This document shows positions 1 through 7,810 of a DNA stretch of 64,000 bases, piece after piece; positions within the stretch are counted from its first letter, which is position 1; every line of letters begins with the position of its first letter. Location of the stretch: NCBI GenBank assembly GCA_031423015.1, contig JANPER010000150.1, forward strand, positions 1 through 64,000, written 5' to 3'. The notes under the pieces were generated by a model. That model was not told where the DNA came from. It searched no databases and was given only the letters and a program-made list of their open reading frames with translations. The stretch comes from DATGPD01 sp031423015 (GTDB taxonomy: Bacteria; Planctomycetota; UBA1135; UBA2386). The position numbers were made by a program, and so were the translations under genes.

Positions 1-21
1 CCCGTGATGGCCGTTCTGGAA

Positions 22-49
22 CTTATGGCTTACGTCTTATGACTCACAA
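22..49. repeat. Heptad tandem repeat (CTTANGN), 4 units
   Basis: Four consecutive 7-base units can be read: CTTATGG, CTTACGT, CTTATGA and a degenerate CTCACAA. The same 7-base periodicity, on either strand, is found at 16132-16159, 16211-16238 and 48435-48455, always outside or at the very end of genes. Function unknown. Confidence 0.6.
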
Positions 50-145
50 CTCGCGGCGGAGCCGGCGGTTGCTTTCCCCTGGCGCCGCCCGTTCCTGCGC
101 GACGCCGCTCAGCTCGTTGGTTGCGGCTCCGCCGCGCTGAGCGAC
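50..145 (-). repeat. Intergenic GC-rich repeat element, copy A
   Basis: Next to the heptad array lies a GC-rich block whose far end (about 113-145) is nearly the reverse complement of 16068-16098. The near end (about 50-65) matches the reverse complement of about 16120-16131. The two copies therefore share the order heptads / GCGGC..GCCGC hairpin / a segment containing CAACCAACGAG, with variable sequence between. It overlaps the 3' end of the doubtful ORF at 109-513. The similarity was found by eye and copy boundaries are approximate. Confidence 0.5.
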
Positions 146-513
146 AGGGCAAACGCGTGCGCGAGCGGGAAGCGCAGCGGCATGCGCGCACGGCTGCCCG
201 CGGCCAGATCGAGCAGCCGCAGGGCGCGCGGCAGGTCGGGTTGCGTGACGGCAGCCAAGGCGCCGTCGATAGTAGCTTCGCCGACGACGGCTCGGGCGTG
301 GCAGGCGCCCCCGGCGCTGGCGGCAAGCCATAGCTGCGCCGCTCGCTCGCGTAAGAGCGCGCGGCGCCAGGCCTGAGCGAGTGCAAACGGGTTGCCCTGC
401 CTCGGCATTGGAAGATCTGGTTTCGCGAACGCGCAGCGGCCCAGGGCTGGAATCTCATGCCGCTGACCCTCGAGATCATGGAGGAGTCCTACTCCCTTCC
501 CGAGCCGATCCAT
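109..513 (-). CDS. Doubtful small hypothetical protein (134 aa)
   Basis: Not recognised. The frame is open and begins MDRLGKG. Third-position GC is high in its second half but mixed in its first third, which is why it is listed but weakly. The last dozen codons lie inside the intergenic repeat element (copy A), so the C-terminus may simply be repeat sequence read in frame. There is no signal peptide, membrane segment or family motif I can name. It would be divergent from the glycosyltransferase at 622. If it is not a gene, then 146-621 holds no coding sequence I can support. Confidence 0.25.
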   Translation of the reverse strand: MDRLGKGVGLLHDLEGQRHEIPALGRCAFAKPDLPMPRQGNPFALAQAWRRALLRERAAQLWLAASAGGACHARAVVGEATIDGALAAVTQPDLPRALRLLDLAAGSRARMPLRFPLAHAFALSLSAAEPQPTS

Positions 514-621
514 TCGATCCTGTGGACCGCGTGTTGATCGCCACGGCCGGCAATCCACATCAACATCGGCGACTTTGTGCCTGAGGCTCGCGGCCTTGGT
601 GCTTATGACGGCGCGGCCAAG

Positions 622-1626
622 ATGACGCTGCCGCCGGCTGCTCGCGTTCTCGTCGTGCGCTTGTCCGCGCTCGGTGATGTGCTGTTTGCGCTGGAGACGG
701 TGGCGTCGCTGAAGGCCGAGCGGCCCGACGCGCGCGTCGACTTCTTGGTGGAGGATCGCTTTGCCGACCTGTTGCGCGGCCATCCGCAGCTCGAACGCGT
801 GTTGGTCTACCCGCGGCGGCGCAAGCTGAAGATCTTCGGCCACCTCGCCGCGCTGCGGCGCACGCGCTACGACGCCATCCTCGACCTGCATTGCATCTTG
901 AAGAGCGCGCTGCACGTGTTCGTGGCGCGCGGCACGCGCAAGTTGGGGTTCGCCGCGCCGGGCGCGCGCGAGGGTGCGCATCGCTTCTACCGCGAGAAGG
1001 TCGCGCTGCCCGAGCCGCTGCCGCACCGTGCCGACCGCGGCTACGCCCTGCTGCGGGCGCTGTCGTTGTCGGGCACGCCGCACAGGCCGGTGCTGGCGCC
1101 GCCCGATCGACCGCCCGACTTTTGGCGTGCGACTGAGCAGCCGCGCGTGGTGCTGCATCCGGGCACCAGTTCGTTCGCGACGTTCAAGCGCTGGCCGCTA
1201 ACCAAGTTCATCGAGCTGGGTCAGCGTCTGCGACGGCGTGACGTCGCGCCGGTCGTGAGCTTCGGTCCCGGCGAAGACGAACTCGCGCGCGCGCTGGCGC
1301 ACGGCGCCGGCGACCTTCGTCTGCTCGATGGCGGCGCGCTCGGGCTGCGCGGCCTCGGCGCGGTGTATGCGCAGGCCGACGTCGTGGTCGCCGCCGACAC
1401 CGGTCCGCTGCACATCGCCGCGGCCGCGGGCGCGCGCGTGGTGGCGTTGTTCGGCCCCAAGGATCAAGACCTCTACGGCCCGCGCACCGAGCATCAGCGT
1501 TTGCTGTGGCACGACGTGCCATGCCGTCCGTGCAAGCTGCGCGCATGTCCGTCGCCGCAGTGCGTGCTCGGCGTCGAGGTCGACGCGGTGGAACGCGCCG
1601 TCATGGAGCTTCTCGCCCCGCGATGA
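622..1626 (+). CDS. Glycosyltransferase family 9 (heptosyltransferase-like)
   Basis: 334 aa. The GT9/ADP-heptose:LPS heptosyltransferase family transfers heptose from ADP-heptose to lipid A-core acceptors at the cytoplasmic face of the inner membrane. The N-terminus has the family start VRLSALGDVLFALE (residues about 11-24). The C-terminal half has the nucleotide-sugar motif around DTGPLHIAAAAG followed by ALFGP. A Cys cluster (CRPCKLRACP) near the end, typical of many family members, is also present. ATG 622 is preferred to the in-frame upstream GTG at 577 because the Rossmann strand begins just after it. The stop overlaps the next gene's start as ATGA, so the two are probably co-transcribed. 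The exact sugar and acceptor are unknown. Confidence 0.85.
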   Translation: MTLPPAARVLVVRLSALGDVLFALETVASLKAERPDARVDFLVEDRFADLLRGHPQLERVLVYPRRRKLKIFGHLAALRRTRYDAILDLHCILKSALHVFVARGTRKLGFAAPGAREGAHRFYREKVALPEPLPHRADRGYALLRALSLSGTPHRPVLAPPDRPPDFWRATEQPRVVLHPGTSSFATFKRWPLTKFIELGQRLRRRDVAPVVSFGPGEDELARALAHGAGDLRLLDGGALGLRGLGAVYAQADVVVAADTGPLHIAAAAGARVVALFGPKDQDLYGPRTEHQRLLWHDVPCRPCKLRACPSPQCVLGVEVDAVERAVMELLAPR

Positions 1627-2075
1627 GGACCCTCGTCACCGTCATTCGCCACGCCAAGGAGCGCATCAGCAAGTGTTCGCTGCGGCATCTGCATGCGCGC
1701 GCCGGCTTCACGTTCTTGCGCGCGCGGCCAGGGTTCCGCTTCGACGCCTCGGGCTTCACGATGCTCGCGGTCGATGCGCCGGTGTTGTCGTCGACCGATG
1801 CGGGCCGGCCGCTGCTGCTCCTCGACAGCACGTGGCGTTACTTGCCCCAGCTGACCGCGTGCGTGCACGGCGCCTCCGTCGCGCGCAGCGTGCCGCGCGA
1901 CATCGTCACCGCGTACCCGCGCGCGAGCCGCGTGTTCGAGGACCCCGAGTTCGGCTTGGCGTCGGTCGAAGCGCTGTACGTCGCACTGCGCCTGCTCGGC
2001 GAAGACGACCCGACGCTGCTCGACGGTTATCACTGGCAGGCGCAGTTCCTGGCGCAGCCGGCGTTGCGGGGCTGA
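1623..2075 (+). CDS. Tsr3-like (DUF367/DTW superfamily) protein
   Basis: 150 aa, translationally overlapped (ATGA) with the glycosyltransferase. The layout matches Tsr3, the aminocarboxypropyl (acp) transferase of archaeal and eukaryotic small-subunit rRNA. It has KCS near residue 17, a LSSTD segment matching LSPxD, LLLLDSTW (family DCSW), ARSVPRDIVTAYP in place of the RxLPxLxAANP motif, then a SVEAL helix and an HWQAQFL ending like FxWGxxFLxxN. Known family members use SAM to modify RNA; the bacterial relatives of the DTW superfamily modify tRNA. The ANP motif is changed, so both substrate and activity are uncertain. There is no signal peptide and no membrane segment. Confidence 0.65.
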   Translation: MRTLVTVIRHAKERISKCSLRHLHARAGFTFLRARPGFRFDASGFTMLAVDAPVLSSTDAGRPLLLLDSTWRYLPQLTACVHGASVARSVPRDIVTAYPRASRVFEDPEFGLASVEALYVALRLLGEDDPTLLDGYHWQAQFLAQPALRG

Positions 2076-2171
2076 CCGGCTTCCCCAGACCCTTCCACAT
2101 TTCTCCACATTCTCGCCAGCGACGCACTCGGCCTATCGCCGACGCGCAACCGGCCCGCTTCACTAGTCGGC

Positions 2172-5100
2172 GTGCAAGCCCTGTTCGCCCTCGACGCGAG
2201 CGACCAACGCGCCGGCCTGCGGGCCAGGCGCGCGAGTGTCATTGGCGGCACGGCGCTGATGGTGGACGTCGCGCACGGCGACACGGAGCATCGCGTGCTG
2301 ATCGCGTGTTCGCAGATCGCGGGCCAGGTGACGCTGCTGTGCTCGTGTCGCAAGCGCGACCATTGCGTACACGGTGAGTTTGCACTTGTCGCCGTGCAGG
2401 CGAACGCCGCGGCCAACGAATGGCTGCGCGGGCGCATGCTGGCCACGGCAGCGGAGGTGGCGAGCGAGCGTGGGGCCGCGGTCGCTCGGCCGGCGCAAAA
2501 GCCCGCGCTGGCGTCGATCGAGGACCGCGAGTTGGAGGCTCTCGACGACTGGCTCCACTCCTTGGAGATGACCCGCAACGCCGATCCGAACGACTCGACC
2601 AAGCGCAGGAAGGAGAAGGTCGCGCTGTTCTTCTGCGCGGTGAACGCCGAGGACGGGCTCGAAGTCGAAGTCTGGCTGGCGGAACCCAAGAAGGCCGGCG
2701 GTTACAAGCGCACGCGCAAGCTCGATCTCAGCCGGGCGGTGCGCGGCAAGACGCCATTGCCGCCCGCCGACCTCGGGTTGGTGGCGGCTTTGCACGGTCA
2801 CAGCAGCGAGGGATGGCGTGAGTCGGTGTCGTTGCGCGGCGGTGGCGCCGGGCTCGTGCGCACGCTGATCGAGACCGGGCGCTGCTTCGTCACCGAGACC
2901 TCGCCGCCGTTGACGCTGGGCGAACGCCGGCGCGGCAGCCTCGCGTGGGTCGTCGACCAGCACGGTACGCAGAGCCCGGCGCTGGCTGTCGAGGGCGACG
3001 CCCTGCCGGTGCTGCTCGACGAGCCGATGTATCTCACGCGGGATCATGCGCAACTCGGTCCGCTCGACGTCGACCTGCCGATGCACGTCATCCGCGGCTT
3101 CTTGGCTGGTCCGCAACTGCGGCCGGAGACGACGCAGCGCGTGGCGGCTGCCACGCGGGCTGCGCTCAGCCGCCTTGGCATGCCCGAGCCCAAGCCGCTC
3201 GTGATCGAGCGCCGCGCGGCACCGGCGCCCACGCCACACCTGGTGCTGTACTCGATGCCGGTGAAGGCTGGCTACTTCTTGGACGCGTTCACCCTCGACG
3301 GCGCGCATCTGCGCTTTGAGTATGGCAGCGCAGAGTTCCTTGTCGGCGACGACTCGCCATCGTTTAGGCAGTGCGAAGGCGAGCGCGTCGTCGTTCTTGC
3401 GCGCGACCAGAAGGCGGAGGCAGCGGCGGTCGAACGGCTGCACGCCTCGGGATTCCGATCGTTGCTCGACACGATTACCCCGAAGGATCAGCACGCGATC
3501 CGCCCCCAGCTGGATGCGCACTATTCGCGGCACGACTTGACCCTCAACAAGCTGGTCGCGAAGCCAGACGCCGCTGCCTGGCAAGCGTTCTTGCAGGGCG
3601 AACGCGGCGCGCTGGTGGCGGCGGGTTGGCGTGTCGAGATCGATCCGTCGTTCCGGCACGGCACGCTGCAAGCCTCGGCGTGGTTCGTGCGCGCCAAGCC
3701 GGTCACGGGAAACGAGTGGTTCGAACTCGAGATCGGCATCGACGTGGGCGAAGAGCGCGTCGACCTCATGCCGATCTTGCTGCACATGATGCGCGCCCCC
3801 GACCAGGCCGTGTTCGAGGCGACCTTGGCGCCGGATGACCAGCGGCAGGTCGCGGTCAACCTGGGCGACGGTCGCCGCGTGATGGTGTCGGCGCGGCGCT
3901 TACAGAGCATGTTCACCGCGCTGATCGAGATGCAGGCCGGCGGCAAGGTCGACGGTCAGCGCATGCAGCTGCGACGGTTGCTGGCGCCGCAGGTCCTCGC
4001 GCTCGAAGGACAAGTCGACCGCGTCGAGTGGAAAGACGACGGCGCTCTGCGCGAGCTGGCCCAGAAGCTGCGTTCGTTCGACAAGGTGGCCAAGGTCGCC
4101 GTGCCGAAGGCGTTGCGCGCCGACCTACGCGCCTACCAGCGCGAGGGTCTGGCGTGGTTGCAGTTCCTGCGCGAGCACGCGCTGGGTGGCATCCTGGCCG
4201 ACGACATGGGGCTCGGCAAGACGGTGCAGGCGTTGGCGCACATCGCCGTCGAGAAGGCGTCGGGGCGCATGGACCGCCCGTGCCTCGTGGTGTCACCGAC
4301 CAGCGTCGTGGCCAACTGGGCAGCGGAGGCGGAGCGCTTCACGCCCGACCTGTCTGTGCTGGTGTTGCACGGCGCGGCGCGCGCGGCGAACTTCAGCAAG
4401 CTCGCCGAGGTCGACCTGGTGCTCACGACCTACCCGCTGGTGCTGCGCGATCTCGACGTGTTACGCGCGCAGCCGTTTCATCTGCTGATCGCCGACGAGG
4501 CGCAGGTGATCAAGAACGCGCGCGCCAAGGTGGCGCAGGCGCTGCGCGGCCTGGACGCGCGCCATCGCCTGTGCCTCACCGGCACGCCCTTGGAGAACAA
4601 CCTCGCCGAGCTGTGGGCGCAGTTCGACTTCCTGATGCCCGGCGTGCTCGGCGACGCGCGGTCGTTCGGTCAGGTGTTCCGCGGGCCGATCGAGCGGGGC
4701 GGCGACGACGCGCGTCGCCAGGCGCTGGTAGCGCGCATTCGGCCGTTCATCCTGCGCCGCACCAAGGCGACCGTGGCGAGTGAGTTGCCCCCGAAGACCG
4801 AAGTAGTGCACGCGGTCGAGATCGAGGGCGCACAGCGCGATCTCTACGAGACGATCCGCTTGTCGGTGCACGAGCGCGTGCGGCAGACGATCGCCGAGAA
4901 GGGCCTCGCCCAGGCGCAGATCGTGATCCTCGACGCGCTGCTCAAGCTGCGGCAGGTGTGCTGCGACCCGCGGCTGGTCAAGCTCGACGCCGCCAAGGAA
5001 GTGACCGAGTCGGCCAAGCTCGACGCGCTGTTCGACCTGCTGCAGCCGCTGGTTGCCGAAGGCCGTCGCATCCTGCTGTTCTCGCAGTTCACCAGCATGC

Positions 5101-5522
5101 TCGCGCTGATCGAAGCCGAGCTGAGCCAGCGTGCGATCGGCTTCGTGAAGCTGACCGGCGACACCAAGGATCGCAAGACGCCCGTCGCGCGCTTCCAAGC
5201 CGGCAAGGTGCCGGTGTTCCTCATCAGCCTCAAGGCGGGCGGCACCGGCTTGAACCTCACCGCCGCGGACACCGTGATTCACTACGACCCGTGGTGGAAC
5301 CCCGCCGCCGAGCAGCAGGCGACCGACCGCGCGCACCGCATCGGCCAAGACAAGCCGGTGTTCGTGTTCAAGCTCATCGCGTCCGGCACGGTGGAGGAGC
5401 GGATCGGACGGTTGCAGGAACGCAAGCGCGCGCTGGCGGCGGGCATCCTCGATGGCGGCGACCGTCAGGGCGCCGCGCTCACCAAAGCCGACGTCGAGGC
5501 GTTGTTCGCGGCGATGGAGTGA
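2172..5522 (+). CDS. SWIM zinc finger SNF2-family DEAD/DEAH-like helicase
   Basis: 1116 aa. The N-terminus carries a SWIM-type zinc finger, CSCRKRDHCVH (about residues 57-67). A poorly conserved middle (about 100-630) is followed by the SNF2 ATPase: motif I DDMGLGKT near 676-683, motif II as DEAQ near 770, LRRTK near 864, and a C-terminal helicase domain (about 955-1085) with GGTGLNLT, DPWWNPAAE and QATDRAHRIGQ. All core motifs are intact. Such bacterial SNF2 proteins are dsDNA translocases that remodel protein-DNA or RNA polymerase complexes. The start is GTG; the SWIM domain begins only about 55 residues in, so an internal ATG at 2259 would still keep it. No operon partner is obvious; the RES-Xre genes downstream are convergent. 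Confidence 0.9.
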   Translation: MQALFALDASDQRAGLRARRASVIGGTALMVDVAHGDTEHRVLIACSQIAGQVTLLCSCRKRDHCVHGEFALVAVQANAAANEWLRGRMLATAAEVASERGAAVARPAQKPALASIEDRELEALDDWLHSLEMTRNADPNDSTKRRKEKVALFFCAVNAEDGLEVEVWLAEPKKAGGYKRTRKLDLSRAVRGKTPLPPADLGLVAALHGHSSEGWRESVSLRGGGAGLVRTLIETGRCFVTETSPPLTLGERRRGSLAWVVDQHGTQSPALAVEGDALPVLLDEPMYLTRDHAQLGPLDVDLPMHVIRGFLAGPQLRPETTQRVAAATRAALSRLGMPEPKPLVIERRAAPAPTPHLVLYSMPVKAGYFLDAFTLDGAHLRFEYGSAEFLVGDDSPSFRQCEGERVVVLARDQKAEAAAVERLHASGFRSLLDTITPKDQHAIRPQLDAHYSRHDLTLNKLVAKPDAAAWQAFLQGERGALVAAGWRVEIDPSFRHGTLQASAWFVRAKPVTGNEWFELEIGIDVGEERVDLMPILLHMMRAPDQAVFEATLAPDDQRQVAVNLGDGRRVMVSARRLQSMFTALIEMQAGGKVDGQRMQLRRLLAPQVLALEGQVDRVEWKDDGALRELAQKLRSFDKVAKVAVPKALRADLRAYQREGLAWLQFLREHALGGILADDMGLGKTVQALAHIAVEKASGRMDRPCLVVSPTSVVANWAAEAERFTPDLSVLVLHGAARAANFSKLAEVDLVLTTYPLVLRDLDVLRAQPFHLLIADEAQVIKNARAKVAQALRGLDARHRLCLTGTPLENNLAELWAQFDFLMPGVLGDARSFGQVFRGPIERGGDDARRQALVARIRPFILRRTKATVASELPPKTEVVHAVEIEGAQRDLYETIRLSVHERVRQTIAEKGLAQAQIVILDALLKLRQVCCDPRLVKLDAAKEVTESAKLDALFDLLQPLVAEGRRILLFSQFTSMLALIEAELSQRAIGFVKLTGDTKDRKTPVARFQAGKVPVFLISLKAGGTGLNLTAADTVIHYDPWWNPAAEQQATDRAHRIGQDKPVFVFKLIASGTVEERIGRLQERKRALAAGILDGGDRQGAALTKADVEALFAAME

Positions 5523-5537
5523 GGCGTGCGCGTGCGC

Positions 5538-6278
5538 TCACACGGCGGGCACTGGCAACTTCCCCTTCACCAGGAACTGCGTGCGCGCGAATTCCACCAT
5601 TTCGTGGCGCAGCACATCGCGGCGCACGAACACCACGCGCTGGCGCGACGTCGTGCAGTGCCAGGTCTGCGGCGCGCGAGGCTGCCGGTTGGCGAACGCG
5701 CGCGGCGTGAACACGCCGATGTTGACGCCGCCTTGTGCGCGCGCCGAGGGTGTGCGGAACGCTTCGACCCCGAGGTCGCGCATGGCGGTGCCGAGCGTCT
5801 GTGTCGCGTCATAGCCGACAGGTGAAGCGAGGGTGTCGCGGTGTGCGGTGAAGCGACCGCGGGTGAGGTCGACACCGTGCGCCGAGGTCACACCGACCGC
5901 GAACACCGTGTGTTCTGACACCGCGTGCTCGATCTTTGCGGCGGTGCCGTCGAGGAACGCCAGCCGGTAGTACGCGGCTTCGGCCAAGGTGGTGCGCACT
6001 TCCTCGGCGCCATACCAGATGCCACGCTGATCACGCCGGCCAAAGCGCGACCCGTGCCGCAGCGGCGGGTAGCGAAACGGCGTCGCCAGCAGGTAGTGCA
6101 GGTCGCGCACGTCGTCGGCTTCCTTCTGCGGCTTGCTGCGCTCGATCAGGTCTTCGAGCACGTCGTGCTCGGCGGCGGTGTCCACGAGCTTCAGAGTGGC
6201 GATGCGATGCTGCGCCTCGACGATGCGATGCGCCGTGGTCGTCAATCGGCCGACATCGCGCGCGCTGACCGTCGGCAC
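5538..6278 (-). CDS. RES-domain toxin (NAD+ phosphorylase family)
   Basis: 246 aa. RES toxins of RES-Xre type II systems degrade NAD+. The central block RFGRRDQRGIWYGAEEVRTTLAE carries the family Arg and Glu, and the downstream TPSARAQGGVNIGVFTP carries the conserved Ser and Gly; R, E and S give the family its name. The open frame extends upstream into the antitoxin gene. The GTG at 6278 is chosen because it lies 4 bp after the antitoxin stop and starts just before the first conserved helix. It is transcribed with the antitoxin gene ahead of it and is convergent with the helicase gene (15 bp apart). All expected motifs are intact, so it is probably a functional toxin. Confidence 0.85.
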   Translation of the reverse strand: MPTVSARDVGRLTTTAHRIVEAQHRIATLKLVDTAAEHDVLEDLIERSKPQKEADDVRDLHYLLATPFRYPPLRHGSRFGRRDQRGIWYGAEEVRTTLAEAAYYRLAFLDGTAAKIEHAVSEHTVFAVGVTSAHGVDLTRGRFTAHRDTLASPVGYDATQTLGTAMRDLGVEAFRTPSARAQGGVNIGVFTPRAFANRQPRAPQTWHCTTSRQRVVFVRRDVLRHEMVEFARTQFLVKGKLPVPAV

Positions 6279-6282
6279 AAGA

Positions 6283-6663
6283 TCACGCTCGGCCGCGCAT
6301 TGCGTCGAGGTAGTCGACCACGGCGACCAGGCCGGCGGCCGACTCGATGAGCTGAGCCGGAACTCCACCGAGGTGCGTGTTGTTCGCCTCGAGCCACTGG
6401 CGACTGTTGTCGCCGCCGCCGCCGAACAGGGCATCGAGGCTGCGGAACACGCGTACGAACAGCACCGCCAGCTCACCGGCCTTCGACTCGGGATCGAGCG
6501 GTCGGCCGCCGCCCAGGCGCGAGACCGTCGCCTCGCTGATCCCGAGGATGCGAGCGATACGGTTCTGGCGGACGCCGAGGTGCTCGGCGGTGCGCAAGAC
6601 GGCGCGGGACAAGACGACGCCGGGGTCGGCTTCTGGTCGCGAACGGGGTCGGGCGGTGAGCAT
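6283..6663 (-). CDS. Xre/MbcA/ParS-type antitoxin (DUF2384)
   Basis: 126 aa. An N-terminal helix-turn-helix (LGVRQNRIARILGISEATVSRL, about residues 30-51) is followed by the MbcA/ParS toxin-binding domain (KAGELAVLFVRVFRSLDALFGG, then WLEANNTHLGGVPAQLI). This is the usual layout of antitoxins that pair with RES toxins. The antitoxin neutralises the toxin and normally represses its own promoter. The gene precedes the toxin gene and is separated from it by 4 bp. A promoter with a 12-bp perfect palindrome lies just upstream (6673-6701), consistent with autorepression. Confidence 0.88.
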   Translation of the reverse strand: MLTARPRSRPEADPGVVLSRAVLRTAEHLGVRQNRIARILGISEATVSRLGGGRPLDPESKAGELAVLFVRVFRSLDALFGGGGDNSRQWLEANNTHLGGVPAQLIESAAGLVAVVDYLDAMRGRA

Positions 6664-6672
6664 TGCTAGGGA

Positions 6673-6701
6673 AAGATATCGTCTGTTGGTTGCCCGGGCA
6701 A
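6673..6701 (-). promoter_or_regulatory. Promoter and operator of the RES-Xre operon
   Basis: On the minus strand, TTGCCC (6701-6696) and TATCTT (6678-6673) are separated by exactly 17 bases. The perfect 12-bp palindrome TTGCCCGGGCAA (6690-6701) contains the -35 hexamer, a natural place for the Xre antitoxin to bind and repress. Start of transcription would fall within a few bases of the ATG at 6663, implying a very short or absent leader. Confidence 0.5.
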
Positions 6702-6791
6702 GAGGCCGACTCTACGCCCCAACCACTCCAGTTGCCGCCGAAAACCCCCGCCCACGGGGGTCTACCGGGCCGCGCCGCTAAGATCGGCTCG

Positions 6792-7778
6792 ATGCGAGCT
6801 GGCGCAGACCCTCGTCCCGCTGTGAAACCCCTCGGCGCCACGCCGCAGCGGCACAGCCTCACCCTGCGGGTGTCGGCGCCCTTCGAGCTGCGCCTGGTGG
6901 CGTTCGGGCACGGCTGGATCGACCTGCCGCCCTTTCGTTGGGACGCCGCACGCAACGCGCTCGCGACCGTGCTCGATCTCGGTACGTCGGTTGGCGCTGT
7001 GCCGGTCGACATCGAGATCAGCACCCGTCGCGACGACCTGTTGCACGTCGACCTCGTCGCGGCGACCACACTGTCGCCCGCGCAGCGCAAACGGGCCGAG
7101 CGCGCGTTGCACACCATGCTGCGCCTCGATCAGGACCTGGCGCCGTTCTACGCGCTGTGCGCCGAGCACCCGCGTTTGCGTTGGGCGATGGTGCGCGGCG
7201 GCGGTCGCCTGCTGCGCGGCGCCAGCGTGTTCGAGGACCTGCTGAAGCTCTTGTTCACCACCAACTGCTCGTGGTCGGCGACCAAGAAGATGACCGAGCG
7301 CACCGTCGAGGCGCTCGGTGAGCGCGCGCCATCGGGTCGGCCCGCGTTCCCGTCGCCGGCGAAGTGCGCCGACGCGGCCACGTCGTTCTGGCGCCAAGAG
7401 GTTCGCGTCGGTTACCGCGACACGGCGTGCGCGGCGTTGGCCGAGGCGTTCGCCAGCGGCACGCTCACCGAGGCCTGGTTCACCGACCCGGAGGTGCCGA
7501 CCGATGAGTTGCGCCGACGGCTGCTCACGCTGCGCGGCGTCGGACCGTACGCCGCCGGCCAAGCGCTTCGCCTGCTCGGTCACTACCAAGACCTGGCGCT
7601 CGACTCATGGTGTCGCGCCCGCCTCGCCGAGCTGCGGGGCAAGAAGAAGCCGCCGAGCGACAAGGCGGTGGCGCGCGAGTACCGCGCGTTCGGCACGTTC
7701 GCCGGGCTGGCGCTGTGGCTCGACCTCACGCGCGCGTGGCACGACAAAGACGGAGATCGAGCGCCGTTGCAGGCGTGA
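6792..7778 (+). CDS. HhH-GPD DNA glycosylase (AlkA/OGG-like)
   Basis: 328 aa. Base-excision repair glycosylase fold: the C-terminal helix-hairpin-helix LRGVGPYAAGQALRL is followed about 14 residues later by LALDSW, whose Asp occupies the catalytic aspartate position of the superfamily. The N-terminal about 100 residues form the beta-rich AlkA/OGG-type domain. The Lys that marks bifunctional OGG enzymes is not evident between hairpin and Asp, which favours a monofunctional AlkA-like role, but the target base cannot be read from sequence. ATG 6792 is chosen over the upstream in-frame TTG at 6663 because the upstream extension would run through the divergent antitoxin promoter. Confidence 0.82.
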   Translation: MRAGADPRPAVKPLGATPQRHSLTLRVSAPFELRLVAFGHGWIDLPPFRWDAARNALATVLDLGTSVGAVPVDIEISTRRDDLLHVDLVAATTLSPAQRKRAERALHTMLRLDQDLAPFYALCAEHPRLRWAMVRGGGRLLRGASVFEDLLKLLFTTNCSWSATKKMTERTVEALGERAPSGRPAFPSPAKCADAATSFWRQEVRVGYRDTACAALAEAFASGTLTEAWFTDPEVPTDELRRRLLTLRGVGPYAAGQALRLLGHYQDLALDSWCRARLAELRGKKKPPSDKAVAREYRAFGTFAGLALWLDLTRAWHDKDGDRAPLQA

Positions 7779-7810
7779 AGCGCGCGGTCGCGGTGCGCTA
7801 TGGTTCGGCG

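Noticed and set aside
2163..3785. A 540-residue open frame opposite the SNF2 helicase
   Set aside because: Arg/Ala/His-rich shadow of a GC-rich gene; all conserved motifs are on the plus strand.
6473..7117. A longer antitoxin-region open frame on the minus strand
   Set aside because: It overlaps the promoter/palindrome and the divergent glycosylase start and shows no conserved domain.
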